Shown here piece after piece: positions 1-11,500 of a stretch of DNA of 64,000 nucleotides. The translations under genes were made by a program, and so were the position numbers. Below the pieces are notes generated by a model. That model was not told the DNA's origin and did not search any database. It was given only the letters and a program-made list of their open reading frames with translations. Location: assembly GCA_963281255.1 (NCBI GenBank), contig OY725494.1, positions 4,911,934-4,975,933 on the forward strand, given 5' to 3'. Position 1 is the stretch's first letter. Every line of letters begins with the position of its first letter. The stretch is from Aphrocallistes beatrix. Lineage: Eukaryota; Porifera; Hexactinellida; Sceptrulophora; Aphrocallistidae.

Positions 1-2269
1 AATGATAAAATGTCGAACTATTTCTTTTTCGAAAAGTCAAACCATTTCCGCATTACTGGTATTCCACTATGTAGAATCCCATTCATACTTGTATTGAGAG
101 TAGTCCATGAATCACTAACGTATATAATAAACACATTCCACACTCTAACTGCGTTTCCATGGAGCTGCACTAGCACTCTGTCGACCGACATATTTTTGTG
201 GAGGTTAGTGAGAATAAATAAATTTGCGACGGTCACACCGAAACTTCATCGATGAGACATGATCCCAGATACAAAATTTGATAGATACCAGACTGTTAGA
301 TTCTGAAGGAAGGCATGTAACACGCACTAATGTAGTTTACCGTCATACATTCAATTAGAACATCTCCCAATAGAAATTAACAATTGAGAAAGACTGAATT
401 ATGAATTAGCTTTGTTAAGATTATTGGAGAGTTTGCAACTATTTGTGTCTTGTTGCTAAACCAAATTGATTACTTCATTTCATTAGCTTAAACCTACTTC
501 AATTTCATCAAACGTAGTTATAATTTTTGGTGACATTTTCAGTGTTACAATATGCTTTTGATGAATTCTGCAAAAAAAGGTTTTTAATTTTAAAATTTAT
601 TATATCAATTTTCAATACATTATGTAGTTATATTGATACCACAAAAGTTTCATGATTTAATATTATATCATTAGGACACTTTTGCCTTGGATTCTACCGT
701 CGGTGCCATCATCTACAATCATGAAAATACCACTTTAATCAACTGAAATGCTCATTGGTTGGCTGATGCAACTTTTAAATATTAAACATTAATTTCAATA
801 ATTTTATTTTTGCAGAAAACGGTTCAAGTACAATGGAACTAATAATCTTTTGATAAAGTCTCGATCGAATATCTAATTTGTGACTGATATTTCTTGTACG
901 GACTGGGTATCTCAATTGATTATTTATGGAGTTTCAAATCTCAGCTGCTACAATGTAACCCAATCAGTTGACAGAGTTTGATAATACGTCTGTCTACGCT
1001 GTAGCAATGATCTCGCAATGAGAACACTTCTGTCCACTGTTCTTTCTTACTTTCATTATGCAATTCTATTGGCTGATACTATCTGGTTACATCGAGCTGA
1101 TGTGTTCAGTATCTCTCATCTTACTCGAGAATAACGTATACGACTGAGAGTAGCTTCCAGCCAATCAATTTCCTACGTCGACAGAGTTTCCATATTCTTA
1201 TCCGGTGTGATAACCTAACTGATGAGCCAATCGGATCAAAGACTTAAGATTATAATTAAATGTAAATGAATCACAGAGTAATTAAGGCGGGTAATAGTTT
1301 TATATGACATTGATAAATAATAGAAAATATAGAATTCTTATGGTTGCCATGTTACTAATTATAGCTTCTGCCTTAAGCACACAAGTCTCTATGGAGTCTT
1401 CTGATCTTGAAATTAGTTCCATTGCACTTACACAGCATAGACAAATCACATTGATTAGTCGATATATCTTAGCAACTTTCTATTTATAATTTTGTTTAAA
1501 ATAAGAAAAAAAGTTAAGACTTTCTGAGTTATACATTCTATTTCCGTAAAAGGCTAACACAATGTTTATGTTTTTTGATTTCACACTGAAGTAATCTTTT
1601 CTGAGTTGAAATTGAATGCGATTTGGTTCCAATTCGTTATCAATAGTTCCGTTTCGTTATAGTTTTGGATACAAATGAATTTTACTCTTCAAAAGGTTCA
1701 AACGAATAATTTAAATTTCGAGGAAAAATTCTTCTCCTTACTAACCAGATATATCTTAAATCAAAATATACATACTCTGTATGCAACCAAATCATCGCAT
1801 TTCGTTCTAAGTTAACTCAATGCTACCTCAACTTTCTAGAAATTATGTTTCACACCATAATGTCAATTTTAATTAGATTATAAAGATGTTCTAGCTCAAT
1901 ATGTGAGTACTAAGGATAATATGATGGACTATTAACGATTTCAGTCATAACAAATTCCTTGTGGTCTGAAATCATGTCATGTAGCGAGTAGGATCCTGTG
2001 TTGAAATATGCAACGCCATTCTTACGCAGGTTAGATGGCACTAGGGTGATTTGTTTGATTATAATATGAGATGTATGACCCCTCAAACCACTTCTCTTAG
2101 TGCCAATAAGGACTATTAGCTGTTCTAAAATAGCTAAGATATGATTGGCCATAATACTTCTGAAGTTTATTGAGGTAATTCAGGCGTTCAATGCTATCTA
2201 GATGGAAGCGTTTTATTCGACTAACGCACTGAGATACATCCTTACTTCAAAACTCGATTAATGTGTATA
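1..2269. other. AT-rich intergenic region, no gene recognised
   Basis: No convincing coding region. Open frames here are short, lack homology I can recognise and have no codon bias. I see no RNA gene. The left edge of a foldback element begins at 2270. Confidence 0.5.
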
Positions 2270-2811
2270 CCTTACTATTAAAACTCGATTATTGTTTGTT
2301 TGTTTGTTTGTTTGTGTATATATATATATATCTGTAACGAATTGATTGAAGAAACTGCCAGGCGTAGAAAGCTGATTTTTGGCATGTGGGAGTTTTTTGG
2401 CTATGGGTCCAGTAAGTTCTGAGCTCAGACCAAAATGTCGACTCATCATGGAATGATGACGTCATTGTCACATTTTTAAAAGTTAAGCAACACAGTTATT
2501 CGAGCATAACTCAGCCATTATATGAGATAGAAGGCTGAAATTTTAATAGAATCTGTATACTAACATACCTCACATATGATGCAACTATCATCAAAAAATG
2601 ATAACTCATCATTTTTTGATGATAGTTGCATCATATGTGAGGCGTATTAGTATACAGATTCTATTAAAATTTCAGCCTTCTATCACCTAAAATGACTGAG
2701 TTGTAGTCTAAAAACTGAAATTTCTAATTATAAAAACGATGACAATGACGTCATAATTCCATGATGAGTCGACATTTTGGTCTATATATTAATCGAGTTT
2801 TAATAGTAAGG
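2270..2811. mobile_element. Foldback element, family E
   Basis: The two ends are inverted copies of CCTTACTATTAAAACTCGAT. The whole element folds back on itself: arms at about 2526-2601 and 2606-2683 are near-perfect complements around a 4-base loop, and the outer parts (both with GTCGACTCATCATG or its complement) are also paired. A GTTT microsatellite and a TA run lie just inside the left end. Two more copies are at 63174-63769 and 63770 to the window end. It carries no coding sequence, so it is non-autonomous. Confidence 0.8.
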
Positions 2812-3314
2812 ATATCTCGATTTATGAATGTAATAGAAACTATAACTTACACTACCTACAGATGGATCTGTGTTACTAAAAATAGGATAATCTCCCACGC
2901 TAGTTTCAACTTGTAACAGTTAGAATGTAAGCGAAACTAGAGAAGAAATGAGCGGGAGAAATGACGTACATTATCAACTCAAGTTCATCTTGGGAGTTAT
3001 CAACAGAATGTCAGCTGTTTATGCAATGGAATCTTGTTGAATTATTTTCCATAGAGCTTTGAAATAAAATATTTTTGTGATTGAATATCTCAACAACTCA
3101 AGTCGTATATCTCAAAAGGATAATCTATAAATGTGGCATCATTTCTATCTCTAAACTTGTAGTAGCAACTAGTTTCAATTTCGGAATTTGAAATATGATA
3201 TTGTAATTTGATAACTTCGATGGAACCATAGATTAATCTAAACATTGGCTTTACTGTAAATAAACCTCCATGATTTGATACCAAAATCTCTTGTTATTAT
3301 TATTATTATTATTA
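2812..3314. other. Intergenic, simple repeat only
   Basis: No gene seen. A TTA/ATT trinucleotide run lies at about 3294-3313, immediately before the hAT-like element. Confidence 0.5.
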
Positions 3315-3322
3315 CCCTAAAT

Positions 3323-3591
3323 CAGGGGTTCTTAAACTTTTTGACCCCATGCCCCCCTTGGCCAATCTGTGAATTATCACGCCCCCTACGTGGCTACACC
3401 TACACTTTTTCAGACTACCAAACTCGGAGAACACACCTATTTTCTAATATAATTAAGAATATCTATTTAAATCAAACAACTCTATTAATGTAAAGGATGT
3501 AACTGTTTCTTTTCACAAGTTTCTTTAAATTTTCATCCCGTATTACGCCCCCCTTACAATATCCTTACGCCCCCTAGTTTAAGAACCCCTG
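3323..3591. mobile_element. hAT-like MITE with 8-bp target duplication
   Basis: The termini are CAGGGGTTCTTAAAC and its complement GTTTAAGAACCCCTG. It is flanked on both sides by CCCTAAAT (3315-3322 and 3592-3599), the 8-bp duplication typical of hAT transposition. The interior is non-coding. Confidence 0.85.
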
Positions 3592-3599
3592 CCCTAAAT

Positions 3600-3860
3600 G
3601 GTGTGGATTTTTTTGTTTCTCTGTGAAGGTGTGAAATTTCCGATCAGCTATTCCCTCGAAATATAATATATACAAAAGTGCACTTCACGATTTTACTTAC
3701 AAATACGTAGTACAGAATGGGTATATTTATGATGACCAATACTTCTAATGGTAAAGTGTAGAACTAATTGGATTTCAGATTCAAGTTCACTATCATGATG
3801 GTCTGGTGGCACAGGTTGAGGAATCTATTAGAAATTTTCAATTATACTTGTAACTAATTT

Positions 3861-3897
<37 letters not shown>

Positions 3898-4051
3898 TTA
3901 AAGGTTTAACAAACTTAAAATTTCCTAATTACTCGTATCGACACGATACGGAGGTTCCTACCCAAATCCTAAGTTTGTACTATTCCTGTTGAATTGTGTT
4001 AGTCGTACCATTGTTTCTGAACAATCACACTGTTTCTCTGAAATTGTGTAA
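3600..4051. other. Intergenic with GA microsatellite
   Basis: A GA dinucleotide run lies at about 3864-3892. Nothing else is recognised. Confidence 0.5.
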
Positions 4052-4053
4052 TA

Positions 4054-4224
4054 CAGTCGACTCTGCTTAATCGGGTCACTGTTTAATAGGGTCACTTTTG
4101 ATAGGACCGGAATAGCTCTCACACATAGAAGCTAATACAAAATATTTTCGGTTAATAGGGTTCTCCGCTTAATCGGGGGAAAATAACCTCTGACTGATGT
4201 GACCCTATTAAGCAGAGTCGACTG
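4054..4224. mobile_element. pogo/Tigger-like MITE, family A
   Basis: The termini CAGTCGACTCTGCTTAAT and the inverted ATTAAGCAGAGTCGACTG are flanked by TA on each side (4052-4053 and 4225-4226), as for Tc1/mariner/pogo elements. Four further copies lie at 7436, 15663, 33265 and 33613. The interior shares a phrase around TAGGACCGGAATAGCTCTC. It is non-coding. Confidence 0.85.
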
Positions 4225-4226
4225 TA

Positions 4227-4722
4227 TGTCGTCTGAGTTTTATTATCGAAGGCTGCTGCAGACCTCTCAACTCTCACGATCTCGTGTGTCTCACGATTAG
4301 AACCATTGTCCATAATACTATATTCCCATAGGATGAGTATTTTCAACATTTGTAAAGGTGTAAATCAAGACATTTTTTCAGAATTACGCGCTAAAAATTA
4401 TCGATTTTTTATCTGAGAAGGAACAGATCCACCTGGAAATTCCTATCAATTGATTGGCCAGTCTGTCGCTAGTTTCTAGTTTAATTTCTCCAGTTTCTCT
4501 TGACATTTATTGAAATAAATACAGAAATGTTGCATGCTTATTTGTTCATTCATTGCAATTCAAATATGTGAGATTGCATTTTGTATAAACTCCTGGGAAA
4601 GGTGCGATTCTTATTTCCACTCTTTCCGCGCTGTTATGAATAATATATTAATTGAAGAATTTTTCTTCAGCAGTCAAGTTAAGTAAATTAGTTTAAAATA
4701 GCGACGCCTCATGCACATCCCA
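4227..4722. other. Intergenic, 3' flank of a minus-strand gene
   Basis: No gene recognised. It would hold the 3' UTR of the small bZIP-like gene that ends at 4723. Confidence 0.4.
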
Positions 4723-5031
4723 TCATTGCAGAAGTTTCCTGTATCGCTCAATCTCTAAAATCAGCTGATTTTTTTCTTTTTCGAGCGAGGTTTTCTCATC
4801 CTTCATTCTCCGAACATCGCTTTCAAGATTGGAGTCTATCTTTTTGATTTTTTTGTCGTAGTTTTTTTTGTACCCTCTTTGTTTCAACTTCCTGCGCCAC
4901 ACCTTGACAATCTTTTTATCGTCCTCCGAGAGATGGTCGGTGAATTCATCCAAATCTTCCAGAGATGCTTCCCGAATGAAACTTTCCTTCAATTGTTCGC
5001 CTTTAGAATTTGTAATTTTGAATTCAGACAT
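4723..5031 (-). CDS. Maf-like bZIP-family protein, copy 1 (102 aa)
   Basis: Single-exon gene starting at the ATG at 5031; the open frame extends a few codons upstream but without ATG. Residues about 22-45 resemble the Maf extended homology region (a helix ending in SEDDKKIVKVW). Next comes a basic region RRKLKQRGYKKNYDKK, then a heptad coiled coil to the C-terminus. It is the copy closest to true Maf proteins, whose basic region reads RRRTLKNRGYAASCR. Here the invariant Asn is Gln and the invariant Arg is Asp. Six paralogues occur in the window. A TATA box lies 62 bp upstream. From family knowledge it should dimerise through the zipper in the nucleus; whether it binds DNA is doubtful given the replaced contact residues. 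Confidence 0.75.
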   Translation of the reverse strand: MSEFKITNSKGEQLKESFIREASLEDLDEFTDHLSEDDKKIVKVWRRKLKQRGYKKNYDKKIKKIDSNLESDVRRMKDEKTSLEKEKNQLILEIERYRKLLQ

Positions 5032-5084
5032 TTCAGCTTTTACTCTCAAATTTTTACAGTTTTATTATACTAGCCTTTAAATCT

Positions 5085-5093
5085 CTTTATATA
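5085..5093 (-). promoter_or_regulatory. TATA box of bZIP-like copy 1
   Basis: On the minus strand the sequence is TATATAAAG, 62 bp before the ATG at 5031. All seven family members have a TATA motif at a comparable place. Confidence 0.6.
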
Positions 5094-5099
5094 CCTCTT

Positions 5100-7435
5100 C
5101 ATTTCTTAAATGCTTCCTTGGGACAAATTTACCCAATCACATTTCTAAATCATTAGAAGTTATGCAATTTTGAATTTTGTTTGTTTTTAATTGTGTGCTG
5201 CTTACATCACCAAAATTGGAATCTGGATTGCCCCGGTTTCGATTTGATTTGTTTGTTTTGTAACTTAAAACGCAAACAAATATACATTTCTAGACTTCTA
5301 ATTTGACGTATGTTAGGGACGAAAATGTATGAACGCATGTATATTGATTAATGCAGCGTTTTCCAAATTAAACAGACAATCTAAACTCTGCTTGTTTTTA
5401 TTATTTGGTTGAAAAGATTTTGAAACCTCTTTTTCGAATCTACTTTCGATTGGAAACTCATCCCTTTGATTCGAATATTAAATTGTGTCGGATGGGGAAC
5501 CCTGTTGTCTTTCGAGGGGTGAGGTGGCATACCGTATAGTCTGTCCAATCAAATCTATTTTGTTCTATTTTTACTTTCGAGACAATTTGCTTCTTAAGGA
5601 TACTCTTTTTTGTTCTGGAATGCTCTGTCAGTTCTTTAAATAGCACATCTTCGATAGTTTATTTTCTGTCATTATTTATTCCATTTAAACCTTTCAATTT
5701 GGGTCACATTTTTATCTACGTAGATTCAGTGGAGTTACTAATGAACCAATGGAATGTTAAAAAACCAAACTGTATCTGGAAATGGTTCAGTTTCTGGATA
5801 AAATGCGACTAATGTTATCTTTCTAAGCAAATAAAGTCGCCGTTATGTACAACTTCAATATTTTCTCTATTTATCCAGACCTCTGTCCAAATGTATCTCA
5901 TGAGTTGGAGATTGGGGTGCACCCAGCTGTCTTTATGACGAATACTCTGCGGTTTTGTCAAGAAGGAATGTTCCACTGATCGTAAGCAGAGTATTACACA
6001 GACCTCAGAGAATCTCAAACCAGAAATTTCCATGCGTCTAAATCTATAAATAGCGTTCTAATATAGAGTAAATTAGGTGCATTCTAAATTTTCACGATCC
6101 TAAACACTTTTGGAGTTAAAATCATGCGCCTAAAGGAGCGTCTCAGCTCCTTTATAATTCCTTGATCGTAAGCAGCAATCTGTTCGTTATTCGCACAATT
6201 GTTAGAGTAACGAAGTTAATCTTGCTTGGAATCTGAAATTGCAACAGAGAACAACACTGAATTTCCTTAGTTAGGGAGTTGTATATTGATGTGGATTGAA
6301 AAACTCAAACTATTGCGGAAAATGCCAATATAGAATTATGCACATGCTGATAAGTTACTAATTATAAACTTTCCCTTATCCTGCTTATACAACATTAATC
6401 CCATCCATGGTACATCTGTTAGATCTACGATCAATGCTATTCTGCTTAATAATCATGGATCAGCTTATTACACACAAATAAAGCAATAGTGAACACATCT
6501 CAGCAAATTTCAAACTCTGCTTAAGGCTTGATTTCTTACTTCAACATTTGCAATGTAATGCAACCACATGTAGAAAATGATTTGAACCGAGTTGCTTTCA
6601 TCATTCATCTAATCCCAGAAAAAAGATTTTAAGAAATAATAATATTTAACTGGGACTCACATACATACACACAGGCGACAATTTTTCACATTTTTTTTTG
6701 GATTTTCCACTTCATCCATTTACTTTCAATTCACTGCGATGCTCCCGAATGCAGAATTTTGGTTGATTACTTAAAATCAATAATTTCACTAAGCTGTGGC
6801 TAGTTAGCTAAATTTAGAATTAGTTGACGTGTGGGGCTGTTTGGTCTTGTAAACAAAATCGGAAGAGCTAAATAATAGTAGAATGGGAACTATTTGCAAG
6901 GAAATAACCGATCTAATCCGAAGGGTAGAATCAGGTTGAATAAGTTTTAGAATTTGTAGGTCATTATAGAGTTAGATTTGAGTCACAATACCAAGATCTC
7001 AGCATGGAATTCACCATGCTGAATTACATGCTTCGAAACTGAAAGTGTGCTAGGGGGAAAGATTACCAAACATTTCTTCTTCTGTACTTGAACATAGCTA
7101 ACAGTGAGTTTCGTCTCCTAGCAATTGTTTGGTGGCAGCATTCCTTCTACCATCTAATGTTGCGAGGGAGGGATAGAGGTGTGTAGGTGTCAGACCCATG
7201 TCCTCTAGGATTTAATAATATCATCGCTTTATTGACTATCTGGACGATAAAGGGTTTAATATACGAACGTGATTGGGGAATAAACTGCAAATTCAAATTT
7301 AATTCGATCGCATATTTTGTATCCTTCCCCTCCCAGACCACACACGGAGTTAGGCTCTGCTTCCCTTGAAAATTCCTAGTTTTGTCCCTAACTACATTGA
7401 ATTCAATTGTGAATGCTGTTTTTGCATTTGATATA
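5100..7435. other. Intergenic, degraded repeat remnant
   Basis: No gene recognised. At about 6050-6170 there is a remnant of the hAT-like family seen complete at 36840-37031 (shared phrases TTAAAATCATGCGCCTAAAGG and GAGCGTCTC). Short open frames here lack support. Confidence 0.45.
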
Positions 7436-7597
7436 CAGTCGACTCCGCTTAATAGAGCCACTGGTTAATCGGACCACTTTTGGCAGAACCGGAATAGCTC
7501 TCACACATAGAAGCCAATACAAATTATTTTCGGTTGAATAGGGTTCTCCGCTTAATCGGGACAAAATGTCCTCTGACCGATGTGACCCAATCGACTG
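7436..7597. mobile_element. pogo/Tigger-like MITE, family A
   Basis: It begins CAGTCGACTCCGCTTAATAG and ends CAATCGACTG, with TA on both sides. The right terminal repeat has lost about 15 bp compared with the other copies. Confidence 0.8.
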
Positions 7598-7599
7598 TA

Positions 7600-8312
7600 C
7601 ATCATCTTAACAGGGCCGTATCCACCGGTCCTGTTTCAACCTGACCACTTCACACAGGCGACTACGGCCTTGAATCCATCAAGTCTAGATCCATAGACTC
7701 TCATCACCAAGGACGTGCATCTAGAATTCCACTACGTAAGTCTATCCACACTCGCTGAGCTAATGATCAGCAGTTCTGTGGCTAAGTATTCTAGCGACAT
7801 AGTCCTAGTATGGATTCGACCTGAAAATCCTGACATGTTCTCATAACTTTTTATAAATGCCACAGGGAGGATTAGACGGAGGAGGAGATGGGTACTTTCC
7901 TCAGTGTAATCGCTATCTTAGTTGTAGCATGCAATTAAATAAGTGAACCATGGGACCTGCCCCCTGGCACTCCCTTGAGTACAAGGGTTGGGAGTGTTTA
8001 TTCATTGGTACGGCCGCCAAATCTGTTTCTCTTCTCCGAAACTGGAGAGAATACTGTTATAAACCGAATTACGAATTAGTGTCGACTTATAGAGTGGAAA
8101 CAGTCCAGATTGACACCCAAGGGACTCACAAACACGACCCATTGCACCCATGGTCGTTCATTGTAATGGGGAAGCCAACGAAGAAAATGATTGGTCAGAC
8201 ATAATTTAGGGAGAGCAATAGGCTTAACATACCACACATCTGTGCACACAGAAGTGCATGGAGGTGTGGGGCATTTAGTTAAACCTGTCTGAAACCACTT
8301 TAGCAGTCTGTG
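7600..8312 (+). other. 5' flank of the MTA gene
   Basis: Holds the promoter and 5' UTR of the MTA gene, but no clear TATA box. An 84-codon frame at 7950-8204 shows no recognisable domain and is not called. Confidence 0.4.
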
Positions 8313-8586
8313 ATGGCGGAAGGCCTGTACAGGTTGGGAGACTATGTCTACATGGAGAGTCTGCCCCCCCCTCAGCCCTACCAGATCTGTCGGGTGGAGG
8401 AGCTGAGGAAGAACTCCAAAGGCAGCGTTGAGGTCTACGTGAAGTGTTTCTTCCGACGGAGAGACCTCCCCACTGCGCTGGTCCAGCTGGCGGACAGACA
8501 CGCCAGTCAGATGGAGCAGGACCACATCTACGAGGTGGAGGAGGAGAGAGACCGCATGCGGACCCAAGGGATGGAAGTGGAGGATG
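8313..8586 (+). CDS. MTA exon 1 (BAH domain, first half)
   Basis: Encodes residues 1-91 plus the first base of codon 92. It includes GDYVYMES and FFRRRDLP, hallmarks of the MTA BAH domain. The donor is GTGAGT at 8587. Confidence 0.92.
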
Positions 8587-11500
8587 GTGAGTTCTATTTA
8601 TAGACTCTTTAGTTTGTTATTGTCTATTTTTTCAGGAATAATTTGCGAGTATCTGGATGAATTATAAACAGTAAACTACTCAGTATATAATTGGGTTGAA
8701 CTCATTGGTCAGATTGTAGTATATTTTAGTACTGTTGTGCAAACACCTTCAAAATCTCCGGAATTGGGAAGAAGGCTAACTCTGAACTTCTTCCACGCAA
8801 TCTGAACTGGGAGCTGTTAGTCGAGATCTTCGGGAGGAGATTTACCATTTGGGGACTTTAGGTTCCAAGAATCCCGAATTAACCTTCTAACTTATATATT
8901 CCTGAACCAATCAATACTGAGACTATATTTTGAAGGGAAACCTCAATTTATCCACAGCTGTTGGTTGGATCCATTTCTCACAGCATCCATGGTTGGATCC
9001 ATTTCTCACAGCATCCATGGTTGGATTCAGTTTCTCATGCAACAGGTCTGACTAATGTGAGATATCAATAATCCTTTATTAGAAACTGATTATTCATATT
9101 TTGCATATTTCGAAAAGTATTGACAAATAATCTGACCAATCAGCTCCTCTCCCTGGCCCACCTCCCACGATGCATACTAGCTTACCGTGGTGGTAGATAT
9201 CTAAACAGTTTTAAAGGAGGTTTGGGAGATGTTTTCTGTGCCATTTCCGATCAGGATACTTAGTGGAGTATTGAATGACGCATTAACTATCTCCAACGTT
9301 GATCAATCAGGAATTCACACCTTTCCTCTAATTGCTTGCTATATTATCAACTTGAAGATATTGAATTTCCCTAACTACTTGATGATACGTATGGAATTTG
9401 CTGTATACCTGGTCATTACTTGAATATACTGAAAGGACGGTACGTACATTATGACGGAGAGGTTTCAACATCAATTTTTAATTTTAAAATCGTTTCTTCT
9501 CTCAAGAATTAGATGCACTGCTTTCACTCTGTTAGTTATGGTTGAGGTACCATGGATACATTGATTCAACTCGTTTAATTAATTAATTAAGATTGTGAGA
9601 AATTTTTTTAAATCTTAGATACTCAAATATCGATATACAGCTATTGTTGTTACCTAGGGAAAATAAAATCTCGGACTATAGTGGAAGAAAAATGTAATTG
9701 GGATATATTTTTAGACTCAATTAACATACTTTTGGGGTTTAGTTGTAACCTATAAGTTTGTGTGGAGTCCTGCCATACTACAGCTTCCTACACTGTTCCA
9801 CTGCTCAGCACCACGGCCCCCCACAGGCATGGGCGTAGCGACCAAATATTATTTGGGGAGGCTGGATATATTTTAGGGGGGCCCATTATTTAGATCAAAT
9901 TTCAAAGTGATTTATTTATTTTGGGGGGGGCGAGTGAAAGTTTTTGGGGGCCAGGCCCCCCCATGGCTACGCCCATGCCCACAGGCTCCAAACCTGGGGG
10001 TAGCCCCCCCCCAGGTACCCACACTTGGCGCCTATGCCCCTCTCACATGTTATCTATCGATTTAGGCGTATGAAATGTATCGGTTTGAGACTAGGAGCGT
10101 ATCTCTGTAGAGCTGTATACTCTGTGTGTACTAGGTTAGTCCATGCTCCCAGCCTGGGTCCATGGACCCTTAGTGGTCCACAAAGATATCAGGGGTCACA
10201 GGATTATAAATTCTGTATTACGGTTAAGAGGAGGGATCACCGAATAGAATAATTGCTTAGGAGATTCACAGCCAAAACAGGCTGAAACCGCTGAGTCAGT
10301 CTCCATCATCTGATTCATCTATGTCAGAGAATAAACTGATTATGAAAGGAGGAAGTCGTGTCTAAATTTAACTCGGGGTAGTTAAAAATATTTTTTATAT
10401 TCTCCTTCCAAATATGGTAATACTCGTATTACTATTCTAAAAATAGAATTATCATAATTGTGTGGTGTTTACTCTTAAATACTTTCAAATTGGATCACTG
10501 TTTAATGATTTTCCAATTTTATTTTGCTTATTTCATTAATTAAACTTTAATAATCACAAAAATTCCTGGAAATATGAAATAAGATGTTTGTTGCTAATAT
10601 CGCATTGGAATGTCTGAGAATGAAACTTCAACCAATCACTTTCCTCTCTTTCACTATGATTTAATCACGAGCTAATACAATAGTGTTTTACTTTCGTTTA
10701 AAATTAAATATATTCTAAGTATTTGCGTATTCTAATTTGTTTACTTGACACTTCTACACATTGTTGTTCTATTTTTATTAGTAAATATGGTTTCAGTACT
10801 TGTTTACAATCGACTCTGAAACAAATACTCACGCATCATCAGATGTTGTGTTGATTTTAGGATTCTAATGCGGTCTACTCAATATTGGCTAGAACAGGGC
10901 CGGAAACCTTTTGAATGAAGTGTGCCAGTTTATCTATAATGTCGACACATTTATGAACTTGTGTGCCAGTGGCAGGCCTGAATATACATAAATGTGGTGT
11001 GTCGACAGATTTATTTTCAACTCCGCGTAGGTTACCTGGACGAGAATGTATTCTTAAAATAAATCCAAAATTATATCTTTCGACTTGAGGCCCCAATATG
11101 TCACACTGTGTGCCACCTTTTCATTTAACCTCGATTAAATCTCTGAAATACGACACAAGCGCTGCTCCCAAAAGTGTCGTATTTCGGAGGTTTACCTGAA
11201 ACAGACTTTTTGGTTCACTTCTCACGACACAGTTTGGATCCCAGTTAACCAAGTTCTATATTTATCCCAGTTCTAAAAATAGGAATTGTATCAATCCACT
11301 GAATTCATGAACTCAACACTCAATAGTCACACTACGCCAGCTCTGAGCTGTCTACAAAACTAAGCACTATAAGCTATGCAGTGAATACATGCAGTCTAGA
11401 GTCATATGGACCATGGATAACAGCGTAGCTAAGCTATAAGTTCAGAGTCCTGCAGAACTTGTCGAGGTCTTTCTTCGTGAATTTCATCTGACTGCAGTCA

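Larger units (their letters stand above)
8587..11433. other. MTA intron 1, first part
   Basis: No additional exon recognised. It contains a short tandem repeat (8960-9045) and a MITE (9829-9977). The frame at 9229-9423 is unsupported. Confidence 0.5.

Noticed and set aside
1000-1260. Possible LINE reverse transcriptase remnant
   Set aside because: A translated stretch with LSTVLSYFHYAILLAD looked faintly like an RT C-terminus, but stops intervene and no motif is certain.
7950-8204. 84-codon frame just before MTA
   Set aside because: No domain or splice relation to MTA; composition resembles the flanks.
8076-8567. 163-codon minus-strand frame over MTA exon 1
   Set aside because: It is the antisense shadow of a GC-rich coding exon; the plus strand clearly encodes a BAH domain.
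10875-11096. 73-codon minus-strand frame
   Set aside because: Lies in repeat-like intron sequence with repeated TGTGCCAGT and GTCGACA words; no homology.
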